Assembly: GCA_037968995.1 (NCBI GenBank)
Contig: JBBKWP010000363.1
Span: 9,838-73,837 of the forward strand
Reading direction: 5' to 3'
Origin: JAEXNA01 sp037968995
GTDB taxonomy: Bacteria; Vulcanimicrobiota; Xenobia; Xenobiales; JADMJV01
Length of the DNA: 64,000 nucleotides
Shown: in pieces, positions 26,483 to 33,967 of the stretch
Layout: each line of letters starts with the position of its first letter
Position numbering within the stretch: the first letter of the stretch is position 1
The notes under the pieces: model-generated
Told to the model about the DNA's origin: nothing
Databases searched by the model: none
What the model saw: the letters and a program-made list of their open reading frames with translations, nothing else
Translations under genes and position numbers: made by a program

Positions 26483-27604
26483 ATGCAGCCCCAAACCCAG
26501 ACTCCGAGCGAGATCGTAGACTTCCTCCCTCTCAAGCGAATGGACCACCTCGAATTTTACGTTGGCAACGCCAAGCAGAGCGCCCAGTATTACCGCACGG
26601 TGCTAGGGTTCACCATCTCTGGCTATCGAGGTCCCGAGACCGGCTATCGAGAGACGGCCTCCTATCTTCTGACTCAGGGAAAGATGAAGCTCGTGCTCAC
26701 GTCAGCGATGTCGAGCGGACACGACGTGGCTAAACATGTAGCCAGGCACGGAGACGGAGTTAAGGTTCTGGCTCTAGAGGTGGACGACGCCGCCAAAAGC
26801 CTGGAAGCCACCGTCAGCCGAGGCGCCAAAAAAATTGCCGATGTAGAGGTCCTGACCGATGAGTCGGGGACGGTCAGAATCGCCACCATCGCCACCTACG
26901 GAGACACGGTACACACCTTTGTCGAACGAGGCGACTACCGCGGGGTATTCCTTCCGGGCTTTGAAGCTCGTGACCAGCAACCTCCTAGTGGTGAGGTCGG
27001 CTTAGTGGGCATTGACCACGTGGTTGGCAACGTGGAACTAGGAGCCATGAATCAGTGGGTGGAGTTCTACGCGAAAACTATGGGGTTCTCGCAGCTCGTT
27101 CATTTCGACGATGAAGCTATCTCCACGGATTACAGCGCTTTGATGTCCAAGGTCATGCAGAACGGCAGCGGAAAGATAAAGTTTCCCATTAATGAGCCGG
27201 CCGCCGGTAAAAAGAAATCTCAGATCGAGGAGTACCTCGACTTTTACGAAGGACCGGGTGTCCAGCATATGGCGCTCATCACCGGGGACATTGTAACGAC
27301 GGTCGAGAAACTACAGGCCAACGGACTGGAATTTCTTACCATCCCTCCCTCCTATTACGAAAACCTTGATGAACGGATCGGCGACATAAAGGAATCGGTC
27401 GCCGATCTCGCACGGCTTGGGATTCTGGTGGACAGAGACGACGAGGGATATCTTTTACAGATCTTCACAAAACCTATTCAAGACCGACCTACAGTTTTCT
27501 TCGAAGTGATCCAGCGCAGAGGATGTCGCGGCTTCGGCGCAGGCAACTTCAAGGCACTGTTCGAAGCCATCGAGCGCGAGCAAGCTCGCCGCGGAAATCT
27601 CTAG
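26483..27604 (+). CDS. hppD: 4-hydroxyphenylpyruvate dioxygenase
   Basis: 373 residues, two vicinal-oxygen-chelate halves. HPPD turns 4-hydroxyphenylpyruvate into homogentisate with Fe(II) and O2. The iron ligands are His179 in VGIDHVVGNV, His262 in GVQHMALIT and Glu341 in FFEVIQRRG. The C-terminal RRGCRGFGAGNFKALF is the lid helix typical of the enzyme, which separates it from hydroxymandelate synthase. No homogentisate dioxygenase or prenyltransferase is nearby, so a degradative or quinone/tocopherol role cannot be chosen. prs follows 13 bases later. Confidence 0.95.
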   Translation: MQPQTQTPSEIVDFLPLKRMDHLEFYVGNAKQSAQYYRTVLGFTISGYRGPETGYRETASYLLTQGKMKLVLTSAMSSGHDVAKHVARHGDGVKVLALEVDDAAKSLEATVSRGAKKIADVEVLTDESGTVRIATIATYGDTVHTFVERGDYRGVFLPGFEARDQQPPSGEVGLVGIDHVVGNVELGAMNQWVEFYAKTMGFSQLVHFDDEAISTDYSALMSKVMQNGSGKIKFPINEPAAGKKKSQIEEYLDFYEGPGVQHMALITGDIVTTVEKLQANGLEFLTIPPSYYENLDERIGDIKESVADLARLGILVDRDDEGYLLQIFTKPIQDRPTVFFEVIQRRGCRGFGAGNFKALFEAIEREQARRGNL

Positions 27605-27617
27605 GAGGATCGACCCA

Positions 27618-28598
27618 ATGTTGGTACTCGAAGAACACGAACAACCCACACTCGAGGGAGAGAATATCGTTGTCTTCAGTGGCAACGCGAACCCACAGTT
27701 AGCCGCCTCGATCGCTTCTTATCTAGAGGTGCCCTTAGGCAATGCCTTGGTGGAGAATTTTACCAACGGAGAGATTCGAGTCCAGATCGAAGAGAATGTC
27801 CGGGGAGCCGAGGTCTTCGTAGTCCAACCAACCTGCGGGAATGTCAACGATTCCTTGATGGAGTTGTTGATCATGTGCGACGCCCTGTCGCGATCTTCGG
27901 CGAGAACCATTACCGCCCTCATTCCTTATTACGGGTACGCCCGTCAGGAGAAGAAGACGACCGGACGGGAGCCTATCACCGCAAAGCTCGTGGCGAACCT
28001 GATCACGGTGGCCGGTGCTGACAGAGTGGTGACCATCGACCTTCATGCCGCCGCCATCCAAGGCTTCTTTGATATTCCTGTGGACAACCTGATGGCCATG
28101 CCTATCGTAGTGGACTACTTCCGCAACAAGAGAATTCCCAAAGAGGAACTGGTTGTCGTGAGTCCCGATGCGGGTGGGGTGAACCGGGCGCGCAAATATG
28201 CCGAACGACTCGGTGCGGGATTGGCGATCATCTTCAAACGTCGACCTCGTCCCGACGCGGTTGACATGATGGACTTTGTGGGAGAGATCGAGGGCAAGAC
28301 CGCCTTGATTGTCGATGACATCATTTCCACCGGCGGCACTCTCTTGCGGGGTGCCGATTTGTTAATGGAGCGGGGAGCCAAGCGCGTTATGGCGGCCACC
28401 ACTCACGGTCTGTTCGCGGGAAACGCCATCGAGGCCATCGAGGCCTCTTCCATCGAAGAGGTGATCGTTACGGACACGGTCCCCATTCCGTCGGACGCCA
28501 AACGAGGCAAAATCACTGAACTCTCGGTCGCTCCCCTCTTGGGAGAGGCGATCCGTCGGAACTATTTTAACCTGTCTGTGAGCAAACTTTTTGGATAG
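27618..28598 (+). CDS. prs: Ribose-phosphate pyrophosphokinase
   Basis: 326 residues, class I PRPP synthetase. It makes PRPP from ribose 5-phosphate and ATP for nucleotide, NAD, His and Trp synthesis. Visible signatures are VFSGNANPQLA at the start, NGEIRVQIEENVRG, the flexible-loop stretch YYGYARQEKKTTGREPI, TIDLHAAAIQGFF and the PRPP loop LIVDDIISTGGTL. GGAGG precedes the ATG. It lies in a plus-strand run with hppD and pgi. Confidence 0.97.
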   Translation: MLVLEEHEQPTLEGENIVVFSGNANPQLAASIASYLEVPLGNALVENFTNGEIRVQIEENVRGAEVFVVQPTCGNVNDSLMELLIMCDALSRSSARTITALIPYYGYARQEKKTTGREPITAKLVANLITVAGADRVVTIDLHAAAIQGFFDIPVDNLMAMPIVVDYFRNKRIPKEELVVVSPDAGGVNRARKYAERLGAGLAIIFKRRPRPDAVDMMDFVGEIEGKTALIVDDIISTGGTLLRGADLLMERGAKRVMAATTHGLFAGNAIEAIEASSIEEVIVTDTVPIPSDAKRGKITELSVAPLLGEAIRRNYFNLSVSKLFG

Positions 28599-28600
28599 GA

Positions 28601-28622
28601 GGCTGTGCGCCCAGCGACAGCC
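28601..28622 (+). terminator. Hairpin between prs and pgi
   Basis: GGCTGT (28601-28606) pairs with ACAGCC (28617-28622) two bases after the prs stop. There is no T-run, so it may only partly separate prs from pgi. Confidence 0.32.
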
Positions 28623-28659
28623 CCCTAGTCTCTGAACTCTTGAAAGTGAGAAAACGTTT

Positions 28660-30276
28660 ATGACCCCCGCATCTACTGCAACTGCGCCCAAGAACCTGAA
28701 CCCCGGTTGGTCGACCTTCACTGACCTCTATCACGAATATCCTGAAGTCGGATTCAGTCTCGACCTTTCGGCGTGCGGCGTTGATCGCGCCGCGCTCGAT
28801 TCGCTGAGCCAGCGTATGAATACTGCGTTGAAGGCTATGGATGAACTGGAGAAGGGAGCGATCGCTAACGGCGATGAGAATCGTATGGTCGGGCATTATT
28901 GGCTTCGGGCCCCCGAACTCGCTCCCAGCGTTGACCTCGGCGACCGGATCAGACAGACCGTCGACCGGATCGAAGCCTTCGCCGCGGACCTTCATAACGG
29001 ACGAATCACGACTCCTGAGGGCTCAAGATTCGACACTGTGATCAGTGTTGGAATCGGCGGCTCCGCCTTAGGCCCTCAACTGGTAGAGAAAGCTCTGGCG
29101 ACCCATCGGCAACCGATGGAAGTCTATTTTCTCGACAATACGGATCCGGACGGAATCGAGAATCTTCTAGGGGCTTTAGGCCCGGAACACTTGGCGACAA
29201 CTCTCGTGGTCGTAACCTCCAAGTCCGGAGGCACCCCGGAAACACTCAACGGGATGTTGGAAGTCGAGAACGCTTTTGTCGCTGCGGGACGGCCCTTCCA
29301 CGCTCACGCGGTGGCGGTAACGGGCGACGGAAGCAAACTTTTCAAAACAGCCCAGAAAGGCGAATGGCTCGCCACTTTTCCTATGGAAGATTGGGTCGGA
29401 GGGCGTACTTCGGTCACCTCCGCGGTGGGGTTACTTCCTGCTGCGTTGGGCGGCGTGGACATCAGGGAGTTCCTCCGAGGTGCGCGAGAGATGGATCAGC
29501 TGACGCGTCACGCCGACCCGCTTTACAACCCTGCCGCACTCTTGGCGTCGGCTTGGTATATCATCGGTGAGGGCCACGGGAAAAAAGACATGGTGGTCCT
29601 CCCCTACAAGGATCGTCTCGATCTTTTCAGCCGATACCTGCAGCAGTTAGTCATGGAGTCTCTGGGAAAATCTACCGACCGCGACGGGCGAACCGTAGAG
29701 CAAGGGATCGCTGTTTATGGCAACAAGGGTAGCACCGACCAGCACGCCTATGTTCAGCAACTGCGCGACGGGCTCCGTAATTTTTTCGTCACTTTCATCC
29801 TGGTCAACAAGACGCGGGACGGTTCACCTTTCGAAGTGGAAAAAGGGGTCTTGACGGAAGACTTTCTGAATGCGTTCTTTTTGGGCACTCGAACGGCATT
29901 GGCCGACGAAGGTCGCCCAAGTCTGACGCTGACGCTCTCTCGAGTCAACGCTTATCATCTGTCAGGGCTGATCGCTCTGTTCGAAAGGGCCGTGGGACTC
30001 TATGCGGAGTTGATCAACGTCAACGCTTATCATCAACCCGGTGTGGAGGCTGGTAAGAAGGCCGCAACTGGGTCCCTCGAGTTGCAGGCAGCGATCCTAA
30101 AGACGCTTTCCAAGAATAGTGATAAGGCTATGGGGGTTTCTGAACTCGCTAAAACCTTGAAGGCCGACGACCGCGAGGCCATGGTGTTCTATCTCTGCCG
30201 CCACTTGGCTCAGACAGGTCGCCTACGGCGAGTGGGCACCGGATCCGAGAGTCTCTTTAGGGTCGTGAAAGGGTAA
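28660..30276 (+). CDS. pgi: Glucose-6-phosphate isomerase with C-terminal winged-helix-like tail
   Basis: 538 residues. The isomerase core has VGIGGSALGPQLVEKAL, VTSKSGGTPETLNGM (sugar-phosphate loop), WVGGRTSVTSAVGLLPAAL, the catalytic Glu in QQLVMESLGKS, His in GSTDQHAYVQQL and Lys in GVEAGKKAA. Residues from about 475 add a segment (LQAAILKTLSKNSDKAMGVS...FYLCRHLAQTGRLRRV) that looks like a winged helix. Similar tails occur on cyanobacterial-type Pgi proteins, while E. coli Pgi lacks it. The enzyme interconverts glucose 6-phosphate and fructose 6-phosphate. Confidence 0.96.
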   Translation: MTPASTATAPKNLNPGWSTFTDLYHEYPEVGFSLDLSACGVDRAALDSLSQRMNTALKAMDELEKGAIANGDENRMVGHYWLRAPELAPSVDLGDRIRQTVDRIEAFAADLHNGRITTPEGSRFDTVISVGIGGSALGPQLVEKALATHRQPMEVYFLDNTDPDGIENLLGALGPEHLATTLVVVTSKSGGTPETLNGMLEVENAFVAAGRPFHAHAVAVTGDGSKLFKTAQKGEWLATFPMEDWVGGRTSVTSAVGLLPAALGGVDIREFLRGAREMDQLTRHADPLYNPAALLASAWYIIGEGHGKKDMVVLPYKDRLDLFSRYLQQLVMESLGKSTDRDGRTVEQGIAVYGNKGSTDQHAYVQQLRDGLRNFFVTFILVNKTRDGSPFEVEKGVLTEDFLNAFFLGTRTALADEGRPSLTLTLSRVNAYHLSGLIALFERAVGLYAELINVNAYHQPGVEAGKKAATGSLELQAAILKTLSKNSDKAMGVSELAKTLKADDREAMVFYLCRHLAQTGRLRRVGTGSESLFRVVKG

Positions 30277-30288
30277 TATAAGCCTAAT

Positions 30289-31188
30289 ATGACCGAGGCG
30301 ATGCAGTGGTTTGAGGACCGTGATTGGTGTTATTTGAGGGTCAAGGGTAAAGACCGAGTCGATTTTTTTCATCGACTGACGACGAATTCTATTCCCAAGC
30401 CTGGCCAACCGGCGGCTCATACCTTCTTCTTGTCGGTCAGCGCGAAGGTTTTGGCTGAATTCTGGGTGGTAGCAACCGCCGAGCACCTCAGCCTTTTTAC
30501 CCCTAGAGCTCAGTTGACTTCGGCCAAAGAGAATATCGATCGTTTTCATTTTAGCGAAGACCTTCAACTGGAAGAGCCTGCCGGAAAACTTTTCGTTCTT
30601 ACGAATCTGAGTCCTGAAGTCTTGGAAGCCTTCACGGTTCTCGCGGAAATCGTACAATCGCCGGACCCACGGCACGGCGAGACATCTGCTTGGTTTTTCG
30701 TTGAAGAGCCCCAAGTGGAGGCTTTTGTCTCCCTGTGCTCGGAGTCCGGCGTAGCCTTGAGCCAGACCGAAGCCGACGCCTTGCGATTGGTAACCGGCCG
30801 TCCACGTTACGAAGTCGACTACACAGGAGACACTCTTTTCTTGGAAATGGCACAAGACGACGATTTTTCCGAGGCGAAAGGATGTTATCCTGGCCAGGAA
30901 ATTGTGGCCAGGATCCTCCACCGAGGTCGACTACAGCGCCATTTGAGAGCTTTCGAATCCCAAGAAATGATTCCGATGGACTGGACGAGCGTGGCAGACG
31001 GCAAGGAAATGGCGCGGGTCACTACCATTTTGCCCTGGGAAGAGGGCGGTAGTCGAGGCTTTCTCTACGTACGGCGTGAAGTCGGAGAGTCGGGGCAGAT
31101 CCTTCAAGGCAAGGACTCTAGCGGCGTCACGTTCTCCTTGACGGTTCGGGCGAGACCCGGCGAAGTTCTGACGGGGTCCTCCGAATGA
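30289..31188 (+). CDS. ygfZ: YgfZ/GcvT-like folate-binding protein
   Basis: 299 residues, the GcvT-related fold of YgfZ/IBA57, which assists maturation or repair of Fe-S enzymes using folate. The diagnostic motif K-G-C-Y-x-G-Q-E is present at 197-204 (EAKGCYPGQEIVARIL) with the redox Cys199. The opening LRVKGKDRVDFFHRLTTNSI is also typical. The window encodes Fe-S users (IspG, the radical SAM protein) that such a factor could serve. Its stop overlaps the thyA start (ATGA). Confidence 0.9.
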   Translation: MTEAMQWFEDRDWCYLRVKGKDRVDFFHRLTTNSIPKPGQPAAHTFFLSVSAKVLAEFWVVATAEHLSLFTPRAQLTSAKENIDRFHFSEDLQLEEPAGKLFVLTNLSPEVLEAFTVLAEIVQSPDPRHGETSAWFFVEEPQVEAFVSLCSESGVALSQTEADALRLVTGRPRYEVDYTGDTLFLEMAQDDDFSEAKGCYPGQEIVARILHRGRLQRHLRAFESQEMIPMDWTSVADGKEMARVTTILPWEEGGSRGFLYVRREVGESGQILQGKDSSGVTFSLTVRARPGEVLTGSSE

Positions 31189-31979
31189 AAAACTATTTGG
31201 AGCTTTTGGCCGAGGTCCGTCATCACGGCACGGAAAAGAGCGATCGCACGGGAACTGGTACCCTGAGCAGGTTCGGCGCTCAACTGAGATTCGATCTCGC
31301 TTCTGGGTTTCCAGCGGTGACCACCAAAAAACTTTTCTTTCGCTCTGTCGTGACAGAGTTGGTCTGGTTCTTGAGGGGCGAGACGAACATCGCCTTCTTG
31401 AACGAACACAACTGTTCCATTTGGGACGCTTGGGCTGACGAGGACGGTGAACTCGGACCGGTCTACGGAGCGCAATGGCGCCACTGGCCGACCACGGACG
31501 GTGGTGAGATCGACCAGATTGCCCAGCTGGTCAAGGGGCTCAAAGAAAATCCTGACTCGAGGCGCCACATCGTTTCGGCTTGGAATGTCGAACAGATACC
31601 GACCATGGCCTTGCCGCCGTGCCATACGCTGTTTCAGTTCTACGTCGCCGAGGGGCGTCTATCTTGTGGCCTATACCAGCGCAGTGCCGACCTCTTTTTG
31701 GGTGTGCCGTTCAATATCGCCTCCTACGCCTTGCTCACCCATATGGTGGCTCAAGTGTGTGGCTTGGAGGTCGGAGACTTTGTTCACAGTTTCGGCGACG
31801 TTCATATCTACACCAACCATCTCACGCAAGTCGATACGCAACTCTCGAGAGTTCCCAAGCCGCTCCCGACCTTGGTTTTAGACCCGAGCGTCAAGGAGAT
31901 CGACGGCTTTCTCCCCAATCATGTCCAACTCGCTCACTACGATCCGTATCCGCCTCTCAGGGCACCCATCTCCGTTTGA
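31185..31979 (+). CDS. thyA: Thymidylate synthase
   Basis: 264 residues, matching the length of E. coli ThyA. It methylates dUMP with methylene-tetrahydrofolate. The nucleophile is Cys146 in ALPPCHTLFQFYV. RTGTGTLSRFG (21-31), LVWFLRGETNIAFL, GPVYGAQWRHW, QRSADLFLGVPFN and DVHIYTNHLTQV are all conserved. It shares a four-base overlap with the folate-binding ygfZ gene. A flavin-dependent ThyX is not needed. Confidence 0.97.
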   Translation: MKNYLELLAEVRHHGTEKSDRTGTGTLSRFGAQLRFDLASGFPAVTTKKLFFRSVVTELVWFLRGETNIAFLNEHNCSIWDAWADEDGELGPVYGAQWRHWPTTDGGEIDQIAQLVKGLKENPDSRRHIVSAWNVEQIPTMALPPCHTLFQFYVAEGRLSCGLYQRSADLFLGVPFNIASYALLTHMVAQVCGLEVGDFVHSFGDVHIYTNHLTQVDTQLSRVPKPLPTLVLDPSVKEIDGFLPNHVQLAHYDPYPPLRAPISV

Positions 31980-31993
31980 AAGAGGAAGCCGAC

Positions 31994-32593
31994 GTGCAGT
32001 ATTTTCATAATCCACTCCAGCCTGGCGGCGGGGGCGGGATCGACAAGGACAAAGCGCTCACACTTACCCTCTGGAACAAAATTGAGAGTTCCCTTCGAGA
32101 GCAGTCTGGTAGCGATCAGATCCTCTTTCACGCGGAGGTCAAACGTCTCTGTCTCGTTGTGGAGGCCGCGCTTGAGATTTGGGATCCTAACACCAAAGGC
32201 GAGCAGGATTCTAAAGCGCTTTTCTTGCGAGAACTGTCAATACAACTGCGAATCCTTGCGCATATGCGTCGTTTGGACGCCGAAGGCGTCGAGAAGTCCG
32301 CCGCAGCGGCCGCCGAAAAGGTCAAGTTGGAACTCCCTGGCGTGAAATCGGGCGCGGAAACCCTTTTGGAAGTTCTGCGGACGTCTATCACGCTCTCAGA
32401 AGAAGAACTCTTAGAAGGTATCGGAGTTCAGCCCCTGGCTATGGTTTTGGTGGAAAAGCAACAGCTTTTCGAAGAACTGGGTAGCCAGTTCTTTCGACTC
32501 CACGACCACGTGGGAAAGCGTCGCACCGATGTTGAGCGCACACTCCAGCAACTCCTGACGTTGCATTCAAGAAAGGCTCCCGAAAAATCATGA
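31994..32593 (+). CDS. Helical protein of unknown function
   Basis: 199 residues from a GTG at 31994 with GAGGAA a few bases upstream. The frame is open further back only because it overlaps thyA out of frame. After a Gly-rich start (PLQPGGGGGIDKD) the protein is almost wholly alpha-helical with many Glu, Leu, Lys and Ala residues (FLRELSIQLRILAHMRRLDA, RTDVERTLQQLLTLHSRK). There is no signal peptide, and I do not recognise a family. Its stop overlaps the next start (ATGA), so it is co-translated with the DAHP synthase. Confidence 0.65.
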   Translation: MQYFHNPLQPGGGGGIDKDKALTLTLWNKIESSLREQSGSDQILFHAEVKRLCLVVEAALEIWDPNTKGEQDSKALFLRELSIQLRILAHMRRLDAEGVEKSAAAAAEKVKLELPGVKSGAETLLEVLRTSITLSEEELLEGIGVQPLAMVLVEKQQLFEELGSQFFRLHDHVGKRRTDVERTLQQLLTLHSRKAPEKS

Positions 32594-33741
32594 TTATTGA
32601 ATTAGACAATGAGCAAGACGATACGTTCGAAGCGATCCGCGAGATGGCTAAAACCTTCGGGAACACAGTGGAGAGAATTCGTGGAAGCGGACCGGTCGAC
32701 ACCCTCCATGTCATTGGAGACCCCCGCGATTTGGCTCAACACACTGAATATCTAGGAACTTTGGCCGGCGTCGGACGAGTTTGGCGCATTTCGTCATCTT
32801 ACAAGAACATCGCTCGGCGGGTCGTTGGCGAAAACAAGCGTTCAGTGAAGCGACCGTCTCGGGTGGTGGAGATTCCTGGTCCCGACGGATTGGTTCGCCG
32901 GTTCGGTGATGGGAAATGCCTTTTTATCATCGGGCCGGATTCCATACAGAGCGAACAGCAGATTCGGCTAGCTGGTGAAAAAATTGCCGAACTCGCCGAC
33001 CGGTTGAACATTCGTGATCGAGTGATGTTGCGGGCCGGCGCCTTCAAGCCTCGGACCCGACCCACCGATTTTCGAGGGATGGGGATGGACGGGATCCGCC
33101 TGTTGGACAAGGTGCGCGAAGACACGGGCCTGCCCTACGTCTCCGAGGTGATGGACCATACCTTGGTAGAGGAACTTGCCGAACATTTGGACTGTTTTCA
33201 GATCGGGACCCGCAACGCTCAAGATTTCAAGTTGTTAGAAACCGTCGGCGACACAGGCAAACCTGTCATCCTAAAGCGCGGTTTTGGCAACGACGCCGTA
33301 GAGTGGTTTAATGCCGCGGAGTATATTGCCAATCGGGGAAATCTCAATATCATGCTATGCGAGCGTGGTGTCAAGACCATGTTCTGTGGAAGTGGGTACA
33401 ACCGTTTCACGCCTGATCTCAACGTCATCACCTACGCTCAAAAAGAGACGATATTGCCGGTGGTCTGGGATCCCAGTCACGCTGCAGGTGACGACGCGGT
33501 GGTGGTGCCAAACATGTTGGCTGCGCTCCCCTACGGTCCCGCCGCCTTGCTGGTGGAGACCATTCACGATGAAGCGTTTCGTAAGGAGCAGATGTGCGAT
33601 GCCCGCCAAGCTTTGGCGATGGCACCACTCGAGGCAGCCATAAAAGCCGTTCTGGAATACGAACGGGTGCTCCAGCCCCTCTTAGAGGAGGCTCAAGATT
33701 ACTTTGTCCATCGACCCACCACGGCGCCGCTTCCAACTTAA
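32590..33741 (+). CDS. aroF: DAHP synthase, type I-beta-like, with altered metal site
   Basis: 383 residues. A ferredoxin-like N-terminal domain (about 1-65, ending in the usual SSYKNIARR segment) precedes a TIM barrel with LRAGAFKPRTRPTDFRGMG, FQIGTRNAQDFKLL, VILKRG and WDPSHAAGD. The reaction is phosphoenolpyruvate plus erythrose 4-phosphate to DAHP, the entry to aromatic synthesis. The usual metal-binding Cys of GPCSVES is Asp117 here (IIGPDSIQSEQQ). The other ligands appear kept: His in DPSH, Glu in LLVETIH and Asp in CDARQAL. The function is likely but not certain, and a diverged paralogue is possible. Confidence 0.84.
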   Translation: MIIELDNEQDDTFEAIREMAKTFGNTVERIRGSGPVDTLHVIGDPRDLAQHTEYLGTLAGVGRVWRISSSYKNIARRVVGENKRSVKRPSRVVEIPGPDGLVRRFGDGKCLFIIGPDSIQSEQQIRLAGEKIAELADRLNIRDRVMLRAGAFKPRTRPTDFRGMGMDGIRLLDKVREDTGLPYVSEVMDHTLVEELAEHLDCFQIGTRNAQDFKLLETVGDTGKPVILKRGFGNDAVEWFNAAEYIANRGNLNIMLCERGVKTMFCGSGYNRFTPDLNVITYAQKETILPVVWDPSHAAGDDAVVVPNMLAALPYGPAALLVETIHDEAFRKEQMCDARQALAMAPLEAAIKAVLEYERVLQPLLEEAQDYFVHRPTTAPLPT

Positions 33742-33870
33742 AGCCGATTATTTTTGAAGCCTTGACGACCGAGTTCACATCCTGGCAACATGCGGAAGGG
33801 TTATTCCAGTTGTGTACCCTCTGCACTAGCTAATATGAGGAGATTGAAATTGGAGTGGCAAGTTCGTATC

Positions 33871-33889
33871 GCTAAAAATCTCTTTTAGC
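33871..33889. terminator. A/T-rich hairpin in the gap before the toxin-like gene
   Basis: GCTAAAA (33871-33877) pairs perfectly with TTTTAGC (33883-33889) around a five-base loop. It is about 130 bases after the DAHP synthase stop and 78 before the next gene. It could end transcription from either strand, though no run of T follows. Confidence 0.35.
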
Positions 33890-33967
33890 TATCTTAACTC
33901 ACAGTGCTACGACGCCCGTGATGCTTCGTCACCAATCTCAAGTCGGAACTGGAAAGCGGGAGCAACG

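Noticed and set aside
31580..31993. Longer start for the unknown helical gene, inside thyA
   Set aside because: The added residues come from an out-of-frame reading of thyA; the GTG at 31994 has its own ribosome site.
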